Shown here: piece after piece, positions 44,496-51,664 of the stretch
Layout: each line of letters begins with the position of its first letter
How positions within the stretch are numbered: the stretch's first letter is position 1
Assembly (NCBI GenBank): GCA_963729815.1
Contig: CAVSPU010000002.1
Coordinates: 1,116,001 to 1,180,000 of the forward strand
Direction: 5' to 3'
Length of the DNA: 64,000 bases
DNA from: DAHUXN01 sp963729815
Lineage (GTDB): Bacteria; Acidobacteriota; Terriglobia; Acidiferrales; UBA7541
Notes under the pieces: model-generated
The model's input: the letters and a program-made list of their open reading frames with translations, nothing else
Database searches by the model: none
Told to the model about the DNA's origin: nothing
Translations under genes and position numbers: made by a program

Positions 44496-45749
44496 ATGAA
44501 ATTCCCCATTCGTAAGGCCCTGGTGTACGCCGCATCCCTCGCGGTCCTGTCCGCGATTTTCCCGGCCATCAATCTCGCGCAGACGGCAACTCCGCCCGCG
44601 CAAAAGCAAGTGATTCAAGTGTCCCCTGGCTATCTCGAAAGCATGGGCGCCCAAATGAAGTTTGGCCGCGCAAACAAAATGCCCGCCAATCTGGCGATGA
44701 CCGATCCGCGCATCGTCTCGGTCCGGCATTTTACTGGCGCGTTCAATTTCCAGGGCCAGACGTATCCCTACATGATGGTCGGCCAGCGCCCCGCGCCGGG
44801 AAATAGTTCCCGGATTCCGAATCAGGTCCGTTCGATCATCGCCGTCTTCCCCGACTTCGTCGACCAGAACGGCAATCCCATCGTTCTCGACGCCACGCAA
44901 GTCCAGCCGCAAACGCTCGGCTCGCCCATCTGGCAGCCTTCGCCCTTCACCAGCGGCCTCACGCAGTGGGGCGACGCCATCCAGCGCGCCTCGCTCTTCC
45001 AGTTCCTCAAAGATCCGGATCACGACGGCGACGTCGACACCGACTGGCACACGCTGCTTCAGCAGCCTTCGATTCAACAGCCGCTGGTCATCGAAGTTCC
45101 CGCTTCAGACGTCAATCTTTTCGAAGTTCCCAACGGCACGATTTTCGCCGTCGTCAACGAAGAGTTCTGGCTCTCGCAGCTCGACACCATCTTCCAGCTC
45201 CAAAATATCGACACCAGCCAGCTCTCCGTCGTCCTCTCGCGCAACGTTTTTCTCGCGCCCAATGCCGACATCACGCAGTGCTGCATTCTCGGCTTCCACA
45301 CCGTTTTCGAGCTGAACAGCAACAATCCCAATGTCATTCCGCTCGAGACGCTCATCAACGCCACGTGGGTCGACCCCGGCATTTTCCTCTCGCCGAATGT
45401 CGCCGATATTCATCCGCTCAGCCACGAAGTCGCCGAGTGGTACGCCGATCCTTTCGTCAACAACGTCGTCCCGCCGTGGCTGAACCCGGAAGATGGCGGC
45501 TGCTCGAACATCCTCGAAGTCGGAGACATGCTCGTGGGCGATTCCATTCCCATTTCGTTGAATGGCTTCCTCTACCATCCGCAGAGCGTCGCTCTGTTGC
45601 CGTGGTTCTCGCGGCAGCAGCCTTCGCTGGCGCTTGGCGGCGCATATAGTTATCCAGACACGTCTGCGCTGACTTCGCCGGCGCCCGTCTGCACCGCGAC
45701 GCCCGCGTCTTCATCCTCGTCGTCGCTGCTGCTCAATTGGAAGCCCTAG
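44496..45749 (+). CDS. Secreted protein with HExxE motif (possible metallopeptidase)
   Basis: 417 residues. A signal peptide (about 8-30, YAASLAVLSAIFPAINLAQ) is fixed by an AGAAGGAG ribosome site. The only catalytic-looking motif is HPLSHEVAEWYADPFVNN (about 306-323), with His310, Glu311 and Glu314. It resembles the SHE-x-x-E-x-x-x-DP signature of zinc-binding secreted proteins; a further EVGDMLVGD follows about 45 residues later. A Cys-Cys pair (DITQCCILG) occurs near 265 and a Ser-rich tail at the end. No named family was recognised, so the protease assignment is tentative. Probably periplasmic or extracellular. Confidence 0.7.
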   Translation: MKFPIRKALVYAASLAVLSAIFPAINLAQTATPPAQKQVIQVSPGYLESMGAQMKFGRANKMPANLAMTDPRIVSVRHFTGAFNFQGQTYPYMMVGQRPAPGNSSRIPNQVRSIIAVFPDFVDQNGNPIVLDATQVQPQTLGSPIWQPSPFTSGLTQWGDAIQRASLFQFLKDPDHDGDVDTDWHTLLQQPSIQQPLVIEVPASDVNLFEVPNGTIFAVVNEEFWLSQLDTIFQLQNIDTSQLSVVLSRNVFLAPNADITQCCILGFHTVFELNSNNPNVIPLETLINATWVDPGIFLSPNVADIHPLSHEVAEWYADPFVNNVVPPWLNPEDGGCSNILEVGDMLVGDSIPISLNGFLYHPQSVALLPWFSRQQPSLALGGAYSYPDTSALTSPAPVCTATPASSSSSSLLLNWKP

Positions 45750-45784
45750 CGGTTTGCCTTTGCTTTTTCGGGTGCTTTCGCTTT

Positions 45785-45943
45785 TGTAGCTCAGGTCCGG
45801 CCCCGATGCTTCTTCCGCATCGGGGCTGACCTGAGGTCTTCGCTTCCCCGCGCCTCCGCAGCCGTTCCCTCCGCGCTTGACGTAAATTCCCTTCCTTTGC
45901 GCGCGTGTAGAGCGCGAAGGCTCCGCCTTCGCATCTCTGCGCG
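45785..45943. repeat. 158-bp repeat, copy 1 (left flank of higBA)
   Basis: Begins TGTAGCTCAGGTCCGGCCCC, forms a hairpin with core CCCCGATGC...GCATCGGGG and arm GACCTGAGG, and continues through CCGCGCTTGACGTAAATTCC to GCATCTCTGCGCG. Copy 2 at 46727-46884 is about 90 percent identical and in the same orientation. Confidence 0.8.
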
Positions 45944-46025
45944 TCCCTCTCGCCGCAAACGCCTCCGCCCCCGCGCGCAAGTAACCCGCCCATTGGGAAC
46001 GCTTGCTTTTGCGCAAATCCGGATT

Positions 46026-46349
46026 TCAGTTGCTGGAAGCGGGCGCTGTTGCGGGATGTACTTGGCGTTCGATTTCGGAGACCTTGCCTGAGCGCCGGGT
46101 CTCTTCCAGGTCGTAGAAATTTTGCAGATTCAGCCAAAATTCGGCGTTCGTGTGAAAATACCGCGCCAGCCGCAGCGCAGTCTCCGCCGTGATCCGGCGC
46201 CGCTCGTGTACAATTTCACCGATGCGCGTGGCGGGAACGTGCAGCTCCAGCGCGAGCTTGTTCACCGTCAGACCCAGCGGCTTCATGAAATCCTCGCGGA
46301 GGATCTCGCCCGGATGAACCGCCGGCATCAGCGCTTCCGTCTTGCTCAT
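46026..46349 (-). CDS. higA: HigA-type antitoxin (XRE-family HTH)
   Basis: 107 residues. The N-terminus PAVHPGEILREDFMKPLGLT is the HigA/VapI signature. The HTH follows (about 30-60, VNKLALELHVPATRIGEIVH), then ITAETALRLARYFHTNAEFW, the dimer-forming helix of this family. It lies 18 bases downstream of the toxin gene, so the order is toxin first. It should neutralise HigB and repress the operon through its HTH (family knowledge). Confidence 0.92.
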   Translation of the reverse strand: MSKTEALMPAVHPGEILREDFMKPLGLTVNKLALELHVPATRIGEIVHERRRITAETALRLARYFHTNAEFWLNLQNFYDLEETRRSGKVSEIERQVHPATAPASSN

Positions 46350-46367
46350 ATTTCCGTTGCCCCTCGC

Positions 46368-46646
46368 TCAGTGATAATCCACGATTTCCACATCGTGGCA
46401 ATTCCCGTTGCGCCAAACAAAACAGATTCGCCACTGCTCATTGATTCGAATCGCATGCTGCCCCTTGCGGTCCCCTCGCAGCGCCTCCAATTGATTCCCC
46501 GGAGGCGAAGCCAAAATACGCAGCTCTGTCGCTGCGTGAAGTTGCAGCAATTTCCGCAACGCGACTCGCTCGATGGACCGGAATCGCTTGCTGTGGTGAT
46601 AATGGAAGAGCTTCTCGGTTTCCCGCGAACGAAAGCTCTGAATCAC
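46368..46646 (-). CDS. higB: HigB-type toxin (RelE superfamily mRNA interferase)
   Basis: 92 residues from GTG 46646. Motifs typical of HigB/RelE are MIQSFRSRETEKLFHYHHSK, ALRKLLQLHAATELRILASP, GNQLEALRGDRKGQHAIRIN and EQWRICFVWRNGNCHDVEIV. The last contains the Arg and the aromatic residues near the active site, and the protein ends VDYH. Family members cleave mRNA on the ribosome. The promoter ends six bases before the start codon, so the mRNA is probably leaderless. The module lies between direct repeats. Confidence 0.92.
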   Translation of the reverse strand: MIQSFRSRETEKLFHYHHSKRFRSIERVALRKLLQLHAATELRILASPPGNQLEALRGDRKGQHAIRINEQWRICFVWRNGNCHDVEIVDYH

Positions 46647-46652
46647 ACGCGA

Positions 46653-46681
46653 AGCATACTACGTCATGCGTTGTATGTCAA
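46653..46681 (-). promoter_or_regulatory. higBA promoter
   Basis: On the minus strand: -35 TTGACA (46676-46681), 17-base spacer, -10 TATGCT (46653-46658), then six bases to GTG 46646. This is a near-consensus promoter giving a leaderless toxin transcript. Confidence 0.7.
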
Positions 46682-46726
46682 GCAGTCGAATCGTCGCCGA
46701 GGCTCCGCCCGGCCATCCCATGATTC

Positions 46727-46884
46727 TGTAGCTCAGGTCCCGCCCCGATGCTTCTTCCGCATCGGGGCCGACCTGAGGTCTCCGTATCCCGCGCCCCTGC
46801 GGCCCTTCCCTCCGCGCTTGACGTAAATTCCCTTCCTTTGCGCGCGTTTAGAGCGCGAAGTCTCCGCCTTCGCATCTCTGCGCG
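46727..46884. repeat. 158-bp repeat, copy 2 (right flank of higBA)
   Basis: Same orientation and about 90 percent identity to 45785-45943. The pair encloses higBA (783 bases between the copies). A split and inverted relative lies at 49276-49375 and 49600-49660. Confidence 0.8.
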
Positions 46885-46902
46885 CACGCAGTCGAAACAG
46901 GG

Positions 46903-47007
46903 CTCGCCTAGGCGAACAGGTGCCATTTGTGGCGATTAGAAATGTGCCGGTCGTTTGTTTTGTGTGAGTTACAGGCGATTCTAATCGCAGGCTTGTGGCG
47001 ATTAGAA
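46903..47007. repeat. GATTAGAA element, copy B
   Basis: Opens with a palindrome CTCGCCTAGGCGAACA, then GCGATTAGAA (46932-46941), the block GTTTGTTTTGTGTGAGTTAC, GCGATTCTAATCGC, and GCGATTAGAA (46998-47007). The middle block is the exact reverse complement of both outer decamers. It lies in a 571-base gene-free region (46647-47217) that also holds the second 158-bp repeat. Confidence 0.75.
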
Positions 47008-47217
47008 ATTTTGCGATTTGGGGGATTCTCTCTGCGGGAGGGGCGCTTCTGGCCTGCCTCCCGCCGCGGCGGACAAGCGGCTGGCAAGCCGGTTTTGGGT
47101 TGGCGCGCTGCGTGCTCACCCGGCTCCTTCGTATTCGATTGACGCCGTAACTACATTAGCATACCTCGCACCGAGTTTTCATGAGAAAACGGGCGGGAAT
47201 GACTTCGCGGGCGGGGG

Positions 47218-48897
47218 TTAGGCGGATTTGCGTTTTTGTGAGGCGCGGCGCTGATAAAGGAAGGAAACGGCGAGAAGAAGAACTCCGAGAACGAAGAAGG
47301 AAATGATGCGGTAGAAGCGGCTGAGCGAGGAAAGGTCGAAGAAGAAAACTTTGGCGACGACAATGGCAAACAGCGACAGCGCCTGCCAGCGCACCAGCGG
47401 CGAGCGCCTCATCATGCCGAAGAGAATGAGCGCGGTGGCGTAAATTGTCCACAGAAGCGAGAGGCTCAACTGCTGCGCGGACCAGCCCTGGTTTGCATAG
47501 GGCTGTATGCGGCCGACAAAATCCCAGAATTCCCACGAGAGCGCGATGAGCGCATAGACATTGATGGCGACGGCGACAAAGAAGAAAGCGGGGCGCTCCT
47601 CGTCCGCAAGGCTCGATGAGATTTTTTGAACGAAGATGCAGGAGAGCGCGAAGGAGGTCACGCCGACAGCGTAGGTGAGAAAGCGCTGATTCCACAGAAA
47701 TGCGCCGCCGGGAAGGGGCAAAATCAGCAGGCGAAGGGCGGTGATGGCCAGGAAGATGACTCCTGCGGCGCGCAGCCATGCGGAAGCAAGGCGCACTCCA
47801 ATCCAAACGAGAACAATGGCTTCCACGGCCCAGGCGATGGTGAGCCACTGATCTTCCACACGCGCGGGAATCGCCAAGGAAATGCACAGCAGCGAAAGAG
47901 CCGTATAAAGCCAGGACAAGGAAGCGAGCGGGCTCGTTGATTTTTCCTCCGGCGAGTGAATGTGCGCGGCGAGAAGATGCGCCACGGCCAACGCCACGAG
48001 CCACAGAGTGAGAGCCCAGCGGTTATCCGGCCAGAGCATTTGTTCCAAAGCGACGAGAAAGCAGGAGGTGTTGGCCACGGCGAGAAAGGTTTCGATCGCG
48101 GCGATGTGGCCATCGCGATAGGCGCGCAAGATGGGAAGCGCGGTGAAAATCAGAAAGAACAAAAGCGCGAAGGCGAGCGTCAGGATGAGCGCGTCCGAGG
48201 AATAAAAATCGCTGTACCAGCCGAAGAAGTAGAGTTGCGCGGCGAAAAAAGCCAGCGGCGGAAGCCATGTCCAGCGGTGCGTGCGCTCGAGAACGAGCAT
48301 GCCCACGGATAGCAGGGCCGTGTACAAGAAGAGCACGATTTCGTGGTTGGCGCCGGTGCTGAGCAGCGCCGGCGTAAGAAAGCCGCCGATGAGCGCGAGA
48401 AGCGCCAGACGCTGCGAATCGCGGCGCAGCGATAGAGCGACCAGGCTGGCCGTGACGGCGATCATTCCGGCGAAAGAGACGCCGGAAGAAAAAAGATCGT
48501 AGTAATGCGAGCCCGCCCACAGCGACAGATAGAGGACCGTTCCGCCGAGCGCAACGATGCCTTCGGAAAAGTAGCGATAGCCGCGGCGCAACAGCCATTG
48601 GCTCCACACGATCAGCGCGACGCCGCAGACGATTCCAATGCCCACGCGGGCGGAGGGCCCGACCCAATTATTGTCGAAGGTATATTTGAGGAAAAACGTC
48701 GCGGCGAAAAGAATGGCCAGGATGCCGATGTAGTTGAGCCATTTTCCGGCGACGACATTTTCGAAATCGGGCGGAAGCGTTTCTTGCGCGGGGCGAGTTT
48801 CTGGCGGCGGAATATGCGCATCGAGTTGCGAAAGAGGGGCAGTCAGCGGAGCGGGCGGAGAGCTGCGCGGTGGCTGCGGCGGCAGTTCCGCAACCAC
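47218..48897 (-). CDS. DUF2339 family multi-pass membrane protein, main part (frame-shifted gene)
   Basis: 559 residues from a GTG inside a longer original gene. About thirteen or more hydrophobic segments, starting with WLNYIGILAILFAATFFLKY (about 52-72), the family hallmark KWLNYIG...FFLKYTFDNNW. Further motifs are RGYRYFSEGIVALGGTVLYL and ERTHRWTWLPPLAFFAAQLY. DUF2339 proteins are long polytopic membrane proteins of unknown function with an N-terminal helix and coiled coil; here that N-terminal part is in another frame at 48906-49208. Restoring one base would give about 660 residues. Either a recent mutation or a sequence error. Confidence 0.8.
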   Translation of the reverse strand: MVAELPPQPPRSSPPAPLTAPLSQLDAHIPPPETRPAQETLPPDFENVVAGKWLNYIGILAILFAATFFLKYTFDNNWVGPSARVGIGIVCGVALIVWSQWLLRRGYRYFSEGIVALGGTVLYLSLWAGSHYYDLFSSGVSFAGMIAVTASLVALSLRRDSQRLALLALIGGFLTPALLSTGANHEIVLFLYTALLSVGMLVLERTHRWTWLPPLAFFAAQLYFFGWYSDFYSSDALILTLAFALLFFLIFTALPILRAYRDGHIAAIETFLAVANTSCFLVALEQMLWPDNRWALTLWLVALAVAHLLAAHIHSPEEKSTSPLASLSWLYTALSLLCISLAIPARVEDQWLTIAWAVEAIVLVWIGVRLASAWLRAAGVIFLAITALRLLILPLPGGAFLWNQRFLTYAVGVTSFALSCIFVQKISSSLADEERPAFFFVAVAINVYALIALSWEFWDFVGRIQPYANQGWSAQQLSLSLLWTIYATALILFGMMRRSPLVRWQALSLFAIVVAKVFFFDLSSLSRFYRIISFFVLGVLLLAVSFLYQRRASQKRKSA

Positions 48898-48905
48898 AGG
48901 CGCGT

Positions 48906-49208
48906 TTATTTGAGCGACTGGAGGCGCGATGGGAATCCGAGGCGGCGCGGCGGTGTGTTCGTGCGCGGGCGCTTGCGAAAGGGCGTCGACGCGAGCGATG
49001 ACCTGGCCGAGCGCCTTCTCGATGCCGCTATGCGCTGTTCAAGGGCGCGAAGCCGGCCCGAAGATGCGGAACTGTCGATGCCGAGCGCGGAAGAGCGCGT
49101 GGTATCTTCGAGCCTGCGCACGCGCACGAGCCCGACGATGGCGACCACAGGTCCGCCGACCAAGACCAAGACGAGAACAAGAACGATCAGCGTTGTAGGC
49201 GCGTCCAT
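48906..49208 (-). pseudogene. Displaced N-terminus of the DUF2339 gene
   Basis: Begins MDAPTTLIVLVLVLVLVGGP, a membrane anchor, then VRVRRLEDTTRSSALGIDSS and GRLRALEQRIA, a short coiled coil. About codon 61 the sense stops and continues in the next frame as GIEKALGQVIARVDALSQAP, which then joins the main frame (PPVAQINAPVVAELPPQPPR). The break is at about 49021-49033; the rest of this frame (RRRSARSSLASTPF onward) is out-of-frame product. Confidence 0.7.
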
Positions 49209-49767
49209 GAATGATGTTGACTGGCGCGTACGTTAACACAGAGAAGGCGGTGACTCAATGCGCCGGACGAGAACGGCGCGCAGAGATGCGACGGCAAAGG
49301 CTTCGCGCTCGAAACGCGGGCCAACGGAAGGGAAACTACGGTGCTCCGCCAGGAAAGACAAATTACCTCGCGGTGGGGCGCGTGCCGTTCATGCGGACGG
49401 CAGCGGCCCGATAAGTCCGATCGGGCCCTACAAATGCAAAACAGCCTCTACAAATACGAGAATCCCCACCCTCCGCAAGAACGCGCCGACAAACGCTTCG
49501 GCGCACGATCCCTTCCTTCGTCAGGGTAAACAGGATGGGGCACCCGAAAAATCAGACCGAGGGCTGGCGGCGATGAGTCGACATTGCACGGGCAGAAGCA
49601 AAGACCTCAGGTAAACCCCGATGCAACGAAAGCATCGGGACGGGACCTAAGCTACAAAAGAGCAGCGGCGTGCGCACGCCAAAAACAAAAAGCCGGGCGC
49701 GAAGGCCCGGCTCATCAGCAATCTAAATTTTCAACGCGGAAATTTTCAGCGCTCGGCTGGATCCGTA
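49209..49767. other. Gene-free region with inverted repeat copy and terminator
   Basis: 559 bases with no supported gene. It holds a split, inverted relative of the 158-bp repeats (49276-49375 and 49600-49660; the second part is the hairpin CCCCGATGC...GCATCGGG) and the terminator of the PEP-CTERM gene (49681-49712). Confidence 0.65.
49681..49712 (-). terminator. Intrinsic terminator of the PEP-CTERM gene
   Basis: On the minus strand: perfect 8-bp stem AGCCGGGC/GCCCGGCT with a six-base loop (49691-49712) followed by TTTTTGTTTTT (49681-49690 and on). It lies 55 bases past the stop codon of the gene at 49768. Confidence 0.85.
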
Positions 49768-50415
49768 TTAGCGCAGCTTCCGCCGCGTGAACGCGCCCAA
49801 TCCAAGCAGGCCTGTTCCCATCAGCAGCATTGTCGCTGGCTCGGGAGTCGACGACGGCGGCGGCCCGAACGGAAATGGCCCGCTGCCGCTGATTTCATAG
49901 CCGCTCTGCGCGCCGTTCACCGTTGGGCTTCCCGAGATGAACGCGAGCGTCGATGGCGTCCCGATGCTTCCGGTGAAAAGTTGCTCGCCGCCGATCATCC
50001 AATTTGTTGTCCCGCAGCTCGAGGCCGTCGGGAGGCAAAATGCCAGCCCGCCATCGTTGCCATTCAGCGTATCGAAGAATCCCACCAGCACGCTGTCGAC
50101 GGTCACGAGCGGAAGGCCGCTCACCGCGAAAGTAATATCCGCGTCGACGCCAAACGCGTCTCCGCCCTGCCCCACCACGAACGAACCGAGCGAGCCCGGC
50201 GCCGTGTCAATCGTGAACGAAATCGCATAATTTTGGTTCGGCAGGCTGATCGAAGTCGATGGCACGCCCGAGCTGAATGTTCCGGCGATCACGAACGAGG
50301 TCGTGGAGGGAGTCGTGTTTTGCAATGTGAGCGTGATGTTGTCGGCAAGAGCCGCTGGAGACGACGCGATCCCCGCCACGAACAAGAGCGAAATGAAAAT
50401 GGCCAATTTACGCAT
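49768..50415 (-). CDS. PEP-CTERM sorting-domain exported protein
   Basis: 215 residues from ATG 50415, seven bases after GGGGGA; longer frames run upstream without signals. A signal peptide (MRKLAIFISLLFVAGIASSP) is followed by a beta-rich domain containing NITLTLQNTTPSTTSFVIAG. The C-terminal tripartite signal is STPEPATMLLMGTGLLGLGA then RRKLR: the PEP motif, a hydrophobic helix and a basic end. Proteins with this tail are processed by exosortase at the envelope and exported, often in polysaccharide matrix formation (family knowledge). No exosortase gene is in the window. Confidence 0.88.
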   Translation of the reverse strand: MRKLAIFISLLFVAGIASSPAALADNITLTLQNTTPSTTSFVIAGTFSSGVPSTSISLPNQNYAISFTIDTAPGSLGSFVVGQGGDAFGVDADITFAVSGLPLVTVDSVLVGFFDTLNGNDGGLAFCLPTASSCGTTNWMIGGEQLFTGSIGTPSTLAFISGSPTVNGAQSGYEISGSGPFPFGPPPSSTPEPATMLLMGTGLLGLGAFTRRKLR

Positions 50416-50722
50416 ACTGTAATCCCCCATGCTGATAATTCCCCTGAACACCATCTGCGAGCAAAAGTTGCGCTCGCGAGAATGGATTGCCCCGCTATGA
50501 AACACTGCAATCGGCGGCCCATAACCCTCACTGAAAACAAAGAGCTTAGCTATCCAGTGCTTGCGCGAACTGCAATTACCTGCACATATGCCCCACTCGG
50601 CACCGTTTTCACGGCCTTTCCGGCCTCGGAAGCCAAGTACCGCGGTCATCCTCCCCCGCCTCTTGCGTTCTTGGGCGACCGCGCGCCCCATGCGAAAATT
50701 TCGTATCGCAGAATGAAAAGTG

Positions 50723-50731
50723 TGGTATAAT
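50723..50731 (+). promoter_or_regulatory. Extended -10 promoter of the cold-shock gene
   Basis: TGG followed by TATAAT (50726-50731) is a perfect -10 with the TGn extension. The -35 region is poor, as allowed for extended -10 promoters. Predicted transcription start near 50738, leaving a leader of about 130 bases before the TTG start at 50871. Confidence 0.65.
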
Positions 50732-50778
50732 GTTGCTGCGTTTGTTGCTCTTGTGACTGCTTTTTGAGATATCGACGA

Positions 50779-50816
50779 GGCTGCTGGGGGCATTTGCCCT
50801 GAGCGGCCTTTTTTTT
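50779..50816 (+). terminator. Terminator-like hairpin in the cold-shock leader
   Basis: GGCTGCT (50779-50785) pairs with AGCGGCC (50802-50808), with an inner GGGCA/TGCCC stem, followed by eight T (50809-50816). It lies between the promoter and the gene, about 55 bases before the start codon. Confidence 0.65.
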
Positions 50817-50870
50817 CGACTCGGGAGGCGACGACGAGCGCAAATAGCTTTCCCTTTGAGGAGTAAGAAG

Positions 50871-51077
50871 TTGAGTAGAGAACAAGGAACGGTCAAGTGG
50901 TTTAACGCAAGCAAGGGCTATGGGTTCATTCAACGGCAAAGTGGCGAAGACGTTTTCGTCCACTACAGCGCCATTCAGTCTGAGGGTTACAAGACTCTCA
51001 ATGAGGGCCAGGCCGTGGAATTCGAAGTCAAGAAGGGACCCAAGGGCCTGCAGGCGGAAGCCGTCGTCGGCCTCTAG
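50871..51077 (+). CDS. Cold-shock domain protein (CspA family)
   Basis: 68 residues from TTG 50871, with GAGGAG seven bases upstream; a TTG at 50856 would read through the ribosome site. The domain is textbook: GTVKWFNASKGYGFIQR (RNP1 KGYGFI) and DVFVHYSAIQ (RNP2 VFVHY), ending in VEFEVKKGPKGLQAEAV. It binds single-stranded RNA/DNA and acts as an RNA chaperone. The long leader with an internal terminator-like hairpin suggests control after initiation. Confidence 0.95.
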   Translation: MSREQGTVKWFNASKGYGFIQRQSGEDVFVHYSAIQSEGYKTLNEGQAVEFEVKKGPKGLQAEAVVGL

Positions 51078-51086
51078 TTCGTGATC

Positions 51087-51130
51087 AGGCGGAGCGGTTG
51101 ATTTGTCAGCAGGCGTTCCGCCTCTTTCTG
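51087..51130 (+). terminator. Probable terminator of the cold-shock gene
   Basis: AGGCGGA (51087-51093) pairs with TCCGCCT (51117-51123), with a second inner CG pair and a loop of about twenty bases, followed by the T-rich CTTTCTGT. The long loop lowers confidence. Confidence 0.5.
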
Positions 51131-51310
51131 TGTCAGATTTGCAGTTTCGCCGGCCTCGAGAGGAATGCAGCTTGGGCCGTATTTTCAGCATCTAATTAAT
51201 TGTATTTTCTGCTTCGAAATGCATTCATTTTATTTTTTGCAGCCGCTCGTTGACCCAGTCCTCCGGGCGGGAATCTGGCCGCGAGCCGGCATATACTGAG
51301 GAGGATGTTC

Positions 51311-51553
51311 ATGCAAGTACTCGATGCGGGACAAACTGTTCGCCACACACAATATGGCGTTGGAACAGTAACGGAATCGGATGTGGAACGCACTACCGTG
51401 GAATTCGACGATCACGGCATGAAGAAGTTCGTCACCAGCATTTGGTCGGCGGAAGTCGTCGGCGAAATTGCGGGACGCCCCACGCGGCCGAAGCGCCGCC
51501 GCCGGACCACAAAAACCGCCAAAACCGCGGCCGCAAAAGCCGGCAAGAATTAA
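51311..51553 (+). CDS. Small SH3-like (UvrD C-terminal/Tudor-type) protein with basic tail
   Basis: 80 residues from ATG 51311, with AGGAGG seven bases upstream; ATG 51305 is too close to that site. The first 45 residues (GQTVRHTQYGVGTVTESD, TTVEFDDHGMKKFVTSI) form the small beta barrel found at the C-terminus of UvrD/PcrA helicases and in CarD-like proteins. The tail is Arg/Lys/Ala-rich (PKRRRRTTKTAKTAAAKAGK), suggesting nucleic-acid binding. A TATACT box lies at 51292-51297. It may bind RNA polymerase or DNA; this is inference. Confidence 0.8.
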   Translation: MQVLDAGQTVRHTQYGVGTVTESDVERTTVEFDDHGMKKFVTSIWSAEVVGEIAGRPTRPKRRRRTTKTAKTAAAKAGKN

Positions 51554-51664
51554 GCGCACAGAAAATCAGCAACCAGAAAGCGGAAACCTCGCTGGCGCTC
51601 GAAACTTGGCCAACTACGGCGCTCTTTTGTTGCATCATTCCTTGGCCGCCGGCAATATGCGCGG

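Larger units (their letters stand above)
50416..50870. other. Divergent spacer with cold-shock leader
   Basis: 455 bases between the PEP-CTERM gene and the cold-shock gene. The right half carries the extended -10 promoter (50723-50731) and a roughly 130-base untranslated leader with a terminator-like hairpin (50779-50816). The left half shows nothing identifiable. Confidence 0.65.

Noticed and set aside
45711..46016. Minus-strand frame of 101 codons next to higA, and similar frames at 46733-47119 and 49258-49614
   Set aside because: These frames run through the dispersed repeat and share RxxRxxAKA-type words because the repeat itself is copied. There is no ribosome site or domain, so this is the repeat and not a gene.
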